A DNA stretch of 64,000 nucleotides from Chloroflexota bacterium (GTDB lineage Bacteria; Chloroflexota; Anaerolineae; Anaerolineales; Villigracilaceae): contig JACRBH010000196.1 of the NCBI GenBank assembly GCA_016234535.1, positions 1 through 64,000 on the forward strand, written 5' to 3'. Each line of letters starts with the position of its first letter. Positions within the stretch are counted from its first letter, which is position 1. A model generated the notes under the pieces. It was not told the origin of the DNA. It did no database searches and saw only the letters and a program-made list of their open reading frames with translations. The translations under genes were made by a program, and so were the position numbers. Below are positions 1 to 8,208 of the stretch, piece after piece.

Positions 1-2
1 AG

Positions 3-59
3 GAAGTGAAAAAGGTTTATCAGGAAGCTGAGCAGGCAGATCAGGAGATATTGCGCTAA
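3..59 (+). CDS. C-terminal end of an unidentified gene (partial)
   Basis: Only the last 18 codons of a frame entering from the left are visible. They end in EAEQADQEILR and a TAA at 57-59. The end is charged and probably helical. Nothing here allows a product name. The 98 bp between it and the next gene hold no promoter I can defend. Confidence 0.5.
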   Translation, partial: EVKKVYQEAEQADQEILR

Positions 60-157
60 AGCTGCAAAACATGGAAATAGTTGTAAAATAAAGGTAGAGA
101 CATCCGAGAAGCAAATCATCGCGCGACCATTCCTTCAAATCCAAAAGAGGTGATCCC

Positions 158-424
158 ATGAACAACCGTGAACTTGAAGAATTACTCGAAAAATTGCATA
201 AAGAGATCGAAGGAACCAAGAGTGTGGATGAAAAAGGTCAGGAACTTCTACGCGCACTCTCCGCAGATATTCAGGAGTTGTTAGGCAGCACCGAAGATAA
301 GAAGGCTGCGTCATCCATGCTGGAACGCATGGAGACATCCATAGATCATTTTGAGGTCACACACCCCGAATTGACTTCCGCGCTTTCCAGTTTGTTCACC
401 ATTTTGAGTAATGCAGGGATATAA
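158..424 (+). CDS. DUF4404 family small protein
   Basis: This is an 88-residue acidic, all-helical protein with no signal peptide or membrane segment. The opening MNNRELEELLEKLHKEIE and the central ALSADIQELLG block fit the DUF4404 family, whose members are of similar size and unknown function. A Shine-Dalgarno stretch AGAGGTGAT at 146-154 precedes ATG 158. The gene ends just before a strong bidirectional terminator shared with the convergent phosphoribosyltransferase gene. Confidence 0.75.
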   Translation: MNNRELEELLEKLHKEIEGTKSVDEKGQELLRALSADIQELLGSTEDKKAASSMLERMETSIDHFEVTHPELTSALSSLFTILSNAGI

Positions 425-456
425 AGGGGCATAAATTGCGCTTCTTTTGAGTTACA

Positions 457-502
457 AAAAAGAAGTCCTTTGGTTGGGTTTGCCAACCAAAGGACTTCTT
501 TT
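457..502. terminator. bidirectional rho-independent terminator
   Basis: A perfect inverted repeat of about 20 bp (457-477 and 483-502, arm core AAGTCCTTTGGTTGG) is flanked by A and T runs on both sides. It lies between two convergent genes and can end transcription on both strands. Confidence 0.85.
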
Positions 503-533
503 CATGAGAGAACGTAAAACTTTTACTGGGAGA

Positions 534-1043
534 CTACGCTTCACCGAGCATAACCTGATCTGTGCCGCGATCCACTTCCCACGGATAAACAATGAACGAG
601 TCTGTCACCGCCGCGTAATAGTCAGGGCGCACGCTTCCGAATAAATTGCGGTAAGGGTTGAAATGCAATACGCAAGTTTCAGGGAATCCGCCCGCTGCAG
701 AGACGCGATTCTTCACCGCCGTGATCGTGCGTCCCGAACCCCACACATCATCCACAATCAGGGTTGGGCGTCCCCGCACCTTATCATCGGCAGGGAATTG
801 AATGAACTCAGGCCACATCATCAATGACGATCTCTGGCTTTCCATTTGCGCGGGGAAATCCACAGCCGCAGTCAGGATGTGTGTAATATTCATCGCTTCG
901 GCAAGCATCCCGCCCGGAATAATACCGCCGCGCGTGATCATCACCATCGCAGTAAATTCACGATGGAATTGGGGCAAAAGATGGTCAATGAGACGGTCTA
1001 TCTCATCCCATGTAACCATTTCACGGCGGGGTTCTTTTTGCAT
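534..1043 (-). CDS. Purine-type phosphoribosyltransferase (Gpt/Xpt-like)
   Basis: A 169-residue type I phosphoribosyltransferase. The PRPP-binding loop is TLIVDDVWGSGRTI (residues 94-107), with the two acidic residues and the Gly-Ser-Gly-Arg-Thr turn of the family. The earlier MITRGGIIPGGMLAEAM block forms the pyrophosphate loop. Enzymes of this kind transfer a base to PRPP in purine salvage. The size and RGGIIPG motif resemble xanthine/guanine phosphoribosyltransferase, but the base-specificity hood cannot be read with certainty. It is cytosolic and transcribed convergently with the DUF4404 gene. Confidence 0.8.
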   Translation of the reverse strand: MQKEPRREMVTWDEIDRLIDHLLPQFHREFTAMVMITRGGIIPGGMLAEAMNITHILTAAVDFPAQMESQRSSLMMWPEFIQFPADDKVRGRPTLIVDDVWGSGRTITAVKNRVSAAGGFPETCVLHFNPYRNLFGSVRPDYYAAVTDSFIVYPWEVDRGTDQVMLGEA

Positions 1044-1061
1044 AAATATCCTTTAGTTCCC

Positions 1062-1190
1062 GTCATTGCGAGGAGGATGTTTTTCCTGACGACACTTGCG
1101 CCGCACTGCGTTTGTTGCAGTGCAGGTGAGCAATCTCGATCAATGCAGGAGATTGCTTCAGGCGAAGAACAAGAACGCCCTCGCCATGAC
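1062..1190. repeat. Interspersed palindromic element (GTCATTGCGAGG type)
   Basis: The ends are near-perfect inverted repeats: GTCATTGCGAGG at 1062-1073 and CCTCGCCATGAC at 1179-1190. A nested pair GCAATCTC/GAGATTGC lies at about 1130-1157. Elements with this GTCATTGCGAGG...GCAATCTC vocabulary are widespread non-coding repeats in several bacterial phyla. It fills the gap between two minus-strand genes and has no coding capacity. Confidence 0.6.
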
Positions 1191-1198
1191 AATAATTA

Positions 1199-2095
1199 CT
1201 AAGCCAGTGCCGCCGCCAAAGGAGCAGGGGCAGTCACCTGAACCGAGCTGCCCTCCGCTTTGGCCGTTTCCACATCACGCGCCCAGATATACAGGCAGGT
1301 GTGATAAGCCGTGTTGGTATAGGAGCTAAAAATGCTTGCAACCATCGCAAAGACAAAAAATACAAAAGCGCCGATGACAATACCAATAACGGAAATCGCT
1401 GTATTACCGCCGGAGATGAAAGACAGGCCGCCTCCTATCACAAAAGCAATTACGAAACCGATTGCGCCGAATGCAAAACTGATCAACCCTGTTACCCAGC
1501 GCACACCGACCGTGCTAATGCCGATCAGCAATAGATTCTCTTTCGTGATCGTCCAAACACGCTGAAGACTGTTCTTTAGATTCAAATCATCGATCACCAT
1601 TGCCGGCAAAATAAGGTAGGCAGCTTCCGTCCATAGGGTTTCAAGCAAACCAGTCGCTGAACGGGCGAGGTTCGAAACAATGCTATTTTTGCGGTTCCGC
1701 TGTGCGGCGCTCTTCAACATATTAACAGCAGTCGAAGCCGCCGCCAGTGTGAGGATATCAAAGAAATCTCGTTGCACGATAGCCCAGGCTTTATCCATGC
1801 GGCCATCGCCTTCAGATAGATAACCGTAGATCAAATAAACTGTCATGCCTGAAAACACATAAGTCACCACAAACTGAACAAACACCAATATACCGCCCAG
1901 CACAAACATCACAAAGTTGCCCACGTTACCACCACCAAAGATCAAATACCCAATGGCCAGCGGAATGATGCCGATTACCGAAACGATCATCCCAACCACC
2001 AGCGCATAAATGGATGGTTTGAGCAAATCCTTATCCTTGAAAGCCATCCCCCACGCCTGCTTTAAGAAAGACCAACCACGCGAAAAGCTTTGCAT
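1199..2095 (-). CDS. DUF6159 family integral membrane protein
   Basis: A 298-residue protein with about five or six hydrophobic segments: residues 30-55, 58-80, 82-105, then after a polar middle the pairs around 190-250 and 235-265. The N-terminus (SFSRGWSFLKQAWGMAFKDKDLLKP) and the central SLQRVWTITKENLLLIG are typical of DUF6159 proteins, which are uncharacterised. There are no catalytic motifs. The start is supported by an AAGGAG stretch just upstream on the minus strand. Thirty bases separate it from priA, so the two may be co-transcribed. Confidence 0.7.
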   Translation of the reverse strand: MQSFSRGWSFLKQAWGMAFKDKDLLKPSIYALVVGMIVSVIGIIPLAIGYLIFGGGNVGNFVMFVLGGILVFVQFVVTYVFSGMTVYLIYGYLSEGDGRMDKAWAIVQRDFFDILTLAAASTAVNMLKSAAQRNRKNSIVSNLARSATGLLETLWTEAAYLILPAMVIDDLNLKNSLQRVWTITKENLLLIGISTVGVRWVTGLISFAFGAIGFVIAFVIGGGLSFISGGNTAISVIGIVIGAFVFFVFAMVASIFSSYTNTAYHTCLYIWARDVETAKAEGSSVQVTAPAPLAAALA

Positions 2096-2125
2096 AATTC
2101 ACACTCCTTTTTAAAGATAAATCGA

Positions 2126-4564
2126 TTATAGCAAACTTATCGGGTCAATTTCAATTCGCCAGTCATTTAGTTTTATATCGCGCAGCAGCGAAATGGGATC
2201 AGGTCCGCGCACGATGATCTGCCAGCGATACACATCATCCATTTTCGAGAAGAATGACGGGACGGGGCCGATCAATTCCGTTTGATGACGACCTTCCGCT
2301 TCAATCCTGACCTTGAGCCTGCCCGCTGTTTTCTGTGACTCTTCCTCCGCTTTGACAGGGTCGGCGTGCCGATATTCGAGGCGCGCCAATCTCGCATAAG
2401 GCGGATATCCCAGCTGTTTGCGATACTCCAGCTCGCGCAGATAGAATCCGTTCACATCATGCTCTGACGCGAATTGGATCGCATAATGTTCAGGCATAAA
2501 AGTCTGTAAGACTACTTTACCGCCCAGTTCAGACCGCCCTGCGCGTCCCGCCACCTGCGTCAGTGTTTGAAACACTCTCTCGCTTGCAAAAGGATCAGGC
2601 AAAGTTAAACCCACATCTGCGAGAACAATTCCAACCAAAGTGACCAAAGGCAGGTCGAGTCCTTTGGCGAGCATTTGCGTTCCCACCAGCACATCCGCCT
2701 GGTGATTGGAAAAATGCGTCAGGATCATCTCATGCGAATCCTTTTTGCGCGTGGTATCCCAATCCCAGCGTAACGTCCGCGCCTGTGGAAACATGGACTG
2801 TACTTCAGCCTCCACTTTTTCACTGCCCAACCCATAAGCGCGGATCTGCTTGCCGTCACAGTTTGGACAAGCCTTTGGAACCTGGCGTGTGTAATTACAG
2901 CGATGACACAATAACGTCGAACGTTGAACGTTCAACGTTAATCCCTCAACATGCAATGTCAACGGCGTTTCGCAATTCGGGCACTTCATCACATGCCCGC
3001 AATCCCTGCAAAAGACATAAGTGGCTGTGCCGCGGCGGTTGAGAAAGAGAATAGCCTGCTCGCCGCGCGAAATCGTCTCGGCAAGGGATTCTGAAAGAAT
3101 GCGCGAAAAAATTCCACGGTTGCCTGTCTTGAGTTCCTCGCGCATATCCACCACTTGCACGGGTGGAAGGCTTCGCTCCACCACACGGCGCGGCAGATCC
3201 AATTTTATTGCCTGTTTTTTTTCTGCTTTAAATCTTTGTTCAATTGTCGGCGTGGCGGAGCCCATTACGCATACGGCCCCGCATAAACGCGCATATTCCT
3301 GCGCGGCAGTCACAGCATGATAAAACGGCGGCTCGGACTGATAGTATGATCCATCGTGACATTCATCCACAACGATCAAGCCAATGTCTGGCAGCGGCGC
3401 AAACAACGCAGAACGCGCACCGATGATGATTTTCAACTTCCCCATCCGCGCACGGCGCCAGGTATCGTATCTTTCACCTTCGGAAAGTTTTGAATGGACG
3501 AGTCCCACCTGCCCGGGAAAGCGCGCCAAAAACCTGCGGACAGTTTGCGGGGTCAACGCAATTTCCGGGATCAATACAATCACTTGTTTGCCGCGCTTGA
3601 TCGTCTCTTCGGCGGCACGTAAATAAATTTCAGTTTTACCTGAGCCGGTGATGCCGTTTAGAAGGAAGGATGAAGGATGAAGGAACAAGGATGAAGTGAT
3701 TTGCTCAAGCGCGGAAGATTGTTCGGGTGTCAGTTCGAGAACTTGTGTGCCTGTTTCCTTATTTACCTGACTACCAATGCTCTCCAACGAATCCCTAAAG
3801 ATCTCGCTTTCAAACAAGCGGATCAATCCGCGCTCTTCGAGTTCCTGCAAGTCGGCCAGATTACATGCCGTTTCAGCATAAATCCAAGAAAGGTTGATGG
3901 CTTCGGGTTGATGGATGAGAAATGTCAATGCGGCCTGACGACGTACCAGAGTCTGCTTTGTGCCGAGGTTTGGCATTTGTTCCTGCGCTTCCTCTGGCGA
4001 AACTGCAAGCTGAGCAACGCGAATGAACTTTGGTCTTACCCTCGGCGGAGGAAGGATATGTTTCGTGGAAAGAATTCCCTTTTTAACAAGCACCTGCGCA
4101 GTCTTGCGCCAGTCTACTTTTGCGAAATGGGAATCGATTTGCCGTCCGCGCAATGTGCCGCGTTCTCTTAATAAATTTAGCAGCCGTTTTTGCACAGGCG
4201 GATCACTTACTGATGACTGATCTCTGATCACTGAATACTGGATGTCTGCCTGTTGAGATAATCCGGTCGGCAGCATGAGGCTGACAATGGAGGCCAGCGG
4301 ATTCAGCGTGGACTCTGCCAATAGAATCGCAAGAGCAAGCTGGGGCTGAGTCAGAACGGGGGCAGGATCGAGCAGGTCAATGATCGCTTTGGGATTCTCC
4401 ACTGAGGGAGAGTCAATCAATTCCAGGATCACGCCCTGCACGATCTGATTCCCAAACGGCACAATGACAAGACAACCCGCCTTGATATGCGCAAGTTCAG
4501 ATGGAATTGAGTAATCGTATAAATTTGTGATGGTGGGGACGTTGACTGCGAGGCGGGCAAACAT
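2126..4564 (-). CDS. priA: Primosomal protein N' (PriA helicase)
   Basis: An 812-residue superfamily 2 DNA helicase that restarts stalled replication forks. The N-terminal DNA-binding domain (1-110) is followed by Walker A GITGSGKT (304-311), the DECH box (400-403) and the GSATPT motif near 435. The zinc-binding insert has eight cysteines at about 519, 522, 528, 531, 553, 556, 566 and 569. The C-terminal helicase lobe carries QVAGRAGR. Length and motif order match full-length PriA. The start follows the conserved FARLAVNVP opening. No domain is missing. Confidence 0.95.
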   Translation of the reverse strand: MFARLAVNVPTITNLYDYSIPSELAHIKAGCLVIVPFGNQIVQGVILELIDSPSVENPKAIIDLLDPAPVLTQPQLALAILLAESTLNPLASIVSLMLPTGLSQQADIQYSVIRDQSSVSDPPVQKRLLNLLRERGTLRGRQIDSHFAKVDWRKTAQVLVKKGILSTKHILPPPRVRPKFIRVAQLAVSPEEAQEQMPNLGTKQTLVRRQAALTFLIHQPEAINLSWIYAETACNLADLQELEERGLIRLFESEIFRDSLESIGSQVNKETGTQVLELTPEQSSALEQITSSLFLHPSSFLLNGITGSGKTEIYLRAAEETIKRGKQVIVLIPEIALTPQTVRRFLARFPGQVGLVHSKLSEGERYDTWRRARMGKLKIIIGARSALFAPLPDIGLIVVDECHDGSYYQSEPPFYHAVTAAQEYARLCGAVCVMGSATPTIEQRFKAEKKQAIKLDLPRRVVERSLPPVQVVDMREELKTGNRGIFSRILSESLAETISRGEQAILFLNRRGTATYVFCRDCGHVMKCPNCETPLTLHVEGLTLNVQRSTLLCHRCNYTRQVPKACPNCDGKQIRAYGLGSEKVEAEVQSMFPQARTLRWDWDTTRKKDSHEMILTHFSNHQADVLVGTQMLAKGLDLPLVTLVGIVLADVGLTLPDPFASERVFQTLTQVAGRAGRSELGGKVVLQTFMPEHYAIQFASEHDVNGFYLRELEYRKQLGYPPYARLARLEYRHADPVKAEEESQKTAGRLKVRIEAEGRHQTELIGPVPSFFSKMDDVYRWQIIVRGPDPISLLRDIKLNDWRIEIDPISLL

Positions 4565-4594
4565 GAGGTGATTATAAATGCTTCACATCCAAAG

Positions 4595-5431
4595 TCAGGA
4601 GACTTTGGACTCCATTGTTACCACTGCCGCGCCATATCCGACAACGGACGATTGATCGCCTGTAATATCCCCCGAAGTTGCGTAGTTTAGTATCTGTACT
4701 TTGTTCGCGCCAAGTTCGCGCGCCGCCCACAACATGGATGCGACAGCGGCATGGCCGCAGGCGAATCCTTTTCCAGTCATCTCCGCTTCAAAGATGGATT
4801 CGGGCGCGAAGGATTCGAAACGGTTTAACATTTCATGGTCGAGGGCGTTTGCAGTTCTTTGATCGTAAAAATGGGACAAGTCAGTGGATGCAACGATGAT
4901 GGCATTTTTATTTTTCAGAATAGCCGCAAGCGCATCGCCAAGTCTTTTTGCAACTTCTGGCTCCTGTCCGCGGACCATGATGGGCAGAAGTTTGAAATCA
5001 TTTTTCAGCACGCGCTGTAAAAATGGAAGTTCAATTTCAAGCGAATGTTCTTTATCATTTGTGATGGGCATAATGGGAACATCGAGCGCGGACTTTAATT
5101 CTGCGAGCGCGGCCTGATCTATTTCAATATTTCCCAGGGGTGTGGAATAAGCCTGGTGCATTGTAACGAGCAAATGATGGGATGAGTAATTATGATATGG
5201 GGAAAGGATGACCACCAGATTTGGAGTCAATCCATCGAGCGCTTTGAACGCATGTGCTGCAACCTGACCCGAGTAGCGATGTCCCGCGTGCGGCGCGATG
5301 ACTGCAACCACTCTCCCATTGATTTCGGGGAGGCGGGCCTTATTCAGATAAGAATCAATACTTGCCGCGAGGGTTTTGGGATTGGCATCGTACCATGTGC
5401 CTGCAATTGGAGAGGGACGGACATCAAGCAT
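4595..5431 (-). CDS. amrB: AmmeMemoRadiSam system protein B (MEMO1 family)
   Basis: A 278-residue MEMO1-type protein with an extradiol-dioxygenase-like fold. It opens with RPSPIAGTWYDANP and has the family histidine blocks IAPHAGHRYSG (about residue 46) and LSPYHNYSSHHLL, then the ASTDLSHF motif and a GHAAVASML segment near the end. In other genomes the gene clusters with a radical SAM protein and an AMMECR1 protein, but neither partner lies beside it here. The biochemical role is unsettled. Confidence 0.85.
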   Translation of the reverse strand: MLDVRPSPIAGTWYDANPKTLAASIDSYLNKARLPEINGRVVAVIAPHAGHRYSGQVAAHAFKALDGLTPNLVVILSPYHNYSSHHLLVTMHQAYSTPLGNIEIDQAALAELKSALDVPIMPITNDKEHSLEIELPFLQRVLKNDFKLLPIMVRGQEPEVAKRLGDALAAILKNKNAIIVASTDLSHFYDQRTANALDHEMLNRFESFAPESIFEAEMTGKGFACGHAAVASMLWAARELGANKVQILNYATSGDITGDQSSVVGYGAAVVTMESKVS

Positions 5432-5451
5432 AAAATTATTGTAGCATAAGC

Positions 5452-5467
5452 GCGGACTGAAGTCCGC
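5452..5467. repeat. Short palindrome GCGGACT-GA-AGTCCGC
   Basis: A 16-bp palindrome in the gap between two minus-strand genes, followed by GCAATCCGTTA. The same core with a TT centre occurs in the larger hairpin at 11375-11430. This suggests a dispersed repeat family in this genome. Confidence 0.45.
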
Positions 5468-5473
5468 AATCCG

Positions 5474-5962
5474 TTAGCTGGTTAATATTTTTTGAGTCGC
5501 CTTGAAAGCCAAAGGCGGCAAATCATTTCGGGCGAACCACTCTGCGGCATCGGCATCATCGGCGGCGATCAACTCCCCGCTGATGACTTCCGCCAGATAA
5601 ACGATCACAAAGTCCGCGCCGCGGTTGTGCTCGCGCCCCGAAATGATATCCAACACGCGCGTCACATGCACGCTCAGTCCCGTCTCTTCCAGGCACTCGC
5701 GTGCGGCGGCTTCAGCGGGGTCTTCCCCCCCATTCACAAAACCTGCGGGCAAAGTCCAAAGTCCGCGAAAAGGCTCATTCACGCGCCGCACAAGCAGAAC
5801 GCGGCCATCCTGTTCGATCAGGACAGCCGCGGCAACTTTCGGGTCAATAAAATAAATCCACCCGCATTGCGGGCATACCGGGCGCACCGTTCCAAATTTA
5901 TTTTCGCGTAACACCTTCGCCCCGCAGCGCGGACAGAACTTGATGTGCTCGTCTCCTGGCAT
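5474..5962 (-). CDS. Nudix hydrolase with N-terminal zinc ribbon
   Basis: A 162-residue protein. The N-terminus holds a four-cysteine zinc ribbon (CPRCG about residue 10 and CPQCG about residue 34). A Nudix fold follows, with the box G-x5-E-x7-REUxEExGU readable as GFVNGGEDPAEAAARECLEE. Such proteins hydrolyse nucleoside diphosphate-linked compounds with Mg2+. The zinc ribbon plus Nudix layout resembles the NADH pyrophosphatase-related group, but the NudC SQPWPFPxS signature is absent, so the substrate is unknown. Confidence 0.85.
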   Translation of the reverse strand: MPGDEHIKFCPRCGAKVLRENKFGTVRPVCPQCGWIYFIDPKVAAAVLIEQDGRVLLVRRVNEPFRGLWTLPAGFVNGGEDPAEAAARECLEETGLSVHVTRVLDIISGREHNRGADFVIVYLAEVISGELIAADDADAAEWFARNDLPPLAFKATQKILTS

Positions 5963-5972
5963 TATGTTTTAC

Positions 5973-6719
5973 TTACTTCCACTTTCGCATCGCAGATTGA
6001 CGCAGCACGAACATGATCAACGCGCCGAGCAAAACAATGACCAGTAAACCGATCTGCCATGCCGATGGAATGACCGCTTCACTCTGACCTTGAGGCTGGT
6101 CTTGCGGTACTGGCATAATCTCCGGCTCCTTAGCCACTGACATTTCAGCTGTTGGAGTTACCGCCACACGAGAAGTATTTTCACTTGCAGAGGGAGGGAC
6201 TTCAGTTGCCAAAGGAGCCAACCCTACAACTGGAGCTTCGGTTGCGGCTGGGGATTCAACTACTAATGGGGCTTCAGTTGCAACAGGCGCCTCCGTAGCG
6301 GCGAGTGCATCCGGCGCCCCTCCGCCGCCACATCCACTCGTACACCCGCCGCCCACGCCAAGCGATTCCTGCGCCGCCATTGGGGCAGCCGCGCCAAAAC
6401 TTATGCGAGGCAGTAAGGAGTTAGCCGCAAAGGTAAGCATCAACATGACTGCGGCGAATGCAGTCGAAAAACGGAAGAATGAAAATGTGCGCGGCAATGG
6501 AGGTTTAAGGCCAACCATTTTACGAGTCAATGTAAAGTTGCGCGGAGCTTTGCGCGCAGGCAGTTTGCGGAGAATTCCCCGTGCGGCGCGCAAATCACTT
6601 AAAACAGAATCAAGTTCGGGGTCGGAAGAGATGCGTGACTCCAGACGAGCAGAATCAGATGGACTGAGTTGTCCATCCAGATAAGCGGAGAGTTGTTCAA
6701 TATCGCGGAAATTTTTCAT
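5973..6719 (-). CDS. Transmembrane anti-sigma factor
   Basis: A 248-residue protein starting at MKNFRDIEQLSAYLDGQLS, a zinc-finger-like anti-sigma N-terminal motif although the usual HxxxCxxC is not present. A membrane span lies at about 82-103. An extracytoplasmic stretch follows with repeated APVATEAP/PLATE units and a Cys pair (CTSGCGG). A second span lies near 220-240. The ATG overlaps the sigma factor stop in TAATG (6717-6721), so the two are translationally coupled. The upstream in-frame ATG at 6782 was not chosen because it would overlap the sigma gene by 64 bp. Confidence 0.75.
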   Translation of the reverse strand: MKNFRDIEQLSAYLDGQLSPSDSARLESRISSDPELDSVLSDLRAARGILRKLPARKAPRNFTLTRKMVGLKPPLPRTFSFFRFSTAFAAVMLMLTFAANSLLPRISFGAAAPMAAQESLGVGGGCTSGCGGGGAPDALAATEAPVATEAPLVVESPAATEAPVVGLAPLATEVPPSASENTSRVAVTPTAEMSVAKEPEIMPVPQDQPQGQSEAVIPSAWQIGLLVIVLLGALIMFVLRQSAMRKWK

Positions 6720-7324
6720 TAGTTGCGCTCTCCTTCCAGACGAAAGGATGAGGGTAAAAGTTCCTCGAAGCCCCGCAGGCATTCACGCAGACGTAATCGC
6801 GCGCGCGCAAGACGACTCTTGATGGTGCCAAGCGGGACGTGAGCCGCCGTTGCTACTTCGCTGTAATCCATGCCTTGAATATCGGCCAACACAACCACCG
6901 CACGAAATTCCGTGGGAAGCGCATCGAGACAATGTTGAATGGCATGTTCCAATTCATCGGCCTCGGATTTTTCAGCGGGCGTCATGTTTGGGTCGGCCAG
7001 CCAGCGGGGCGAGTCCATTTCTTCGCCATCGGATGTCTCCGGTTCAAGCGGGGTCGTGGGACGGCGTTTCTGGCGGCGGAATTCATCATAGCAGGCGTTC
7101 GTTACCATGCGCATCAACCAGGCCTTGAAGGAACCACCGCGAAAAGTGGAGATGCTTCGAAAGGCCGAGATGAACGCTTCCTGTGCCGCATCCTGGGCAA
7201 GGTCTTCATCACCGATGATGCGAAGCGCGGTATGAAAAACAGAATCCTGATAGCGTAGTATGAGCGTATTAAAGGAATCTAGATCGCCGTTTTGTGCAGA
7301 GTGTATGAGCGCTGTTTCATCCAT
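6719..7324 (-). CDS. ECF RNA polymerase sigma factor (RpoE-like)
   Basis: A 201-residue group 4 sigma factor. Region 2 includes DAFISAFRSISTFRGGSF-like sequence with the LMRMVTNACYDEFRRQKR core-binding and -10 recognition helices (about 60-82). Region 4 carries PLGTIKSRLARARLRLRE (about 165-185), the -35 recognition helix. Its activity is probably held by the coupled membrane anti-sigma factor downstream. The promoter is not obvious. Confidence 0.9.
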   Translation of the reverse strand: MDETALIHSAQNGDLDSFNTLILRYQDSVFHTALRIIGDEDLAQDAAQEAFISAFRSISTFRGGSFKAWLMRMVTNACYDEFRRQKRRPTTPLEPETSDGEEMDSPRWLADPNMTPAEKSEADELEHAIQHCLDALPTEFRAVVVLADIQGMDYSEVATAAHVPLGTIKSRLARARLRLRECLRGFEELLPSSFRLEGERN

Positions 7325-7387
7325 GGAGCTATTTTACCCGGTTATTTATATGCCATCATTACAATAGATTCAGGGTTCGCAAATAGC

Positions 7388-7417
7388 TTGAAAAATTAAA
7401 CGGTTAAGGGATATACT
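7388..7417 (+). promoter_or_regulatory. Sigma-70-type promoter of the response regulator
   Basis: TTGAAA (7388-7393), an 18-bp spacer and TATACT (7412-7417) lie ahead of the response regulator. The Shine-Dalgarno AGGAG is at 7436-7440. Confidence 0.45.
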
Positions 7418-7447
7418 TTATGGTATATTTTGTTTAGGAGTACAGCC

Positions 7448-8125
7448 ATGAATGAGCGAATCCTAATTATCGAAGACGACCAGGCTATTCTCAAGTTATT
7501 GCAGCGCGGTTTGGCTTATGAAGGCTACACCGTAGATACCGCTGTTGACGGCCGCATGGGCCTGATTGCGGCGCGCGACCATACCCCCGATCTCGTAGTT
7601 CTCGATTGGATGCTGCCCGGCATGGATGGCCTGGAAGTATGCCATCGCCTGCGGACCGGCGGTTCGATCCCCATCCTGATGTTGACTGCGAAAGATACAG
7701 TACAGGACCGCATTCAAGGACTCGATGCCGGCGCGGATGATTACATGGTCAAGCCGTTCAATCTGGATGAACTGCTGGCGCGCGTGCGAGCCTTGCTGCG
7801 CCGCACACAGCCGGAGCGCATCCCTGTATTGAAGTTCGCCGATCTTTCCCTCGACACAGGCTCGCGTCAGGCTCAGCGTGGCAATAGAATGGTGGCGCTG
7901 ACCGCCAAGGAATATGAACTCCTTGAGTTATTCCTCCGCCATCCGAAACAAGTTCTCACCCGTGAAGTGATCTTTGACCGGGTATGGGGTTATGATTTCG
8001 GCGGCGAGAGCAACGTGCTCGAAGTGTATATCCGTTATTTGCGACAGAAGCTCGAAGGCGAAGGCGAGATCAGGCTGATCCATACCGTGCGCGGTGTCGG
8101 ATACGTTATGCGGGAAAATCCGTAA
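7448..8125 (+). CDS. OmpR/PhoB-family response regulator
   Basis: A 225-residue two-component regulator. The receiver domain has acidic residues 10-11, phospho-acceptor Asp53 in VVLDWMLPG, the Thr in MLTAKD and the Lys in MVKPF. The C-terminal winged helix carries [16 protein letters not shown] and ends with [15 protein letters not shown] 7448 is preferred over an in-frame TTG 18 bp upstream because AGGAG sits 7 bp before it and the opening [11 protein letters not shown] is canonical. A terminator separates it from the kinase gene 83 bp downstream, which may set their ratio. Confidence 0.93.
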   Translation: MNERILIIEDDQAILKLLQRGLAYEGYTVDTAVDGRMGLIAARDHTPDLVVLDWMLPGMDGLEVCHRLRTGGSIPILMLTAKDTVQDRIQGLDAGADDYMVKPFNLDELLARVRALLRRTQPERIPVLKFADLSLDTGSRQAQRGNRMVALTAKEYELLELFLRHPKQVLTREVIFDRVWGYDFGGESNVLEVYIRYLRQKLEGEGEIRLIHTVRGVGYVMRENP

Positions 8126-8163
8126 AAATAAAGCGGCAGCCTGAACTGCCGCTTTATTTTTTT
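8125..8163 (+). terminator. Rho-independent terminator after the response regulator
   Basis: The arms AATAAAGCGGCAG and CTGCCGCTTTATT with a 6-base loop are followed by a T run. The stem begins at the stop codon. It would attenuate transcription into the histidine kinase gene. Confidence 0.8.
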
Positions 8164-8208
8164 AAATTCTCTCAGGTTATCCTAAACTCATAATATTACA
8201 CTCCTCTC

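Noticed and set aside
3701-4171. A 156-codon plus-strand frame inside priA
   Set aside because: It lies wholly opposite a well-defined PriA domain and has no start signal.
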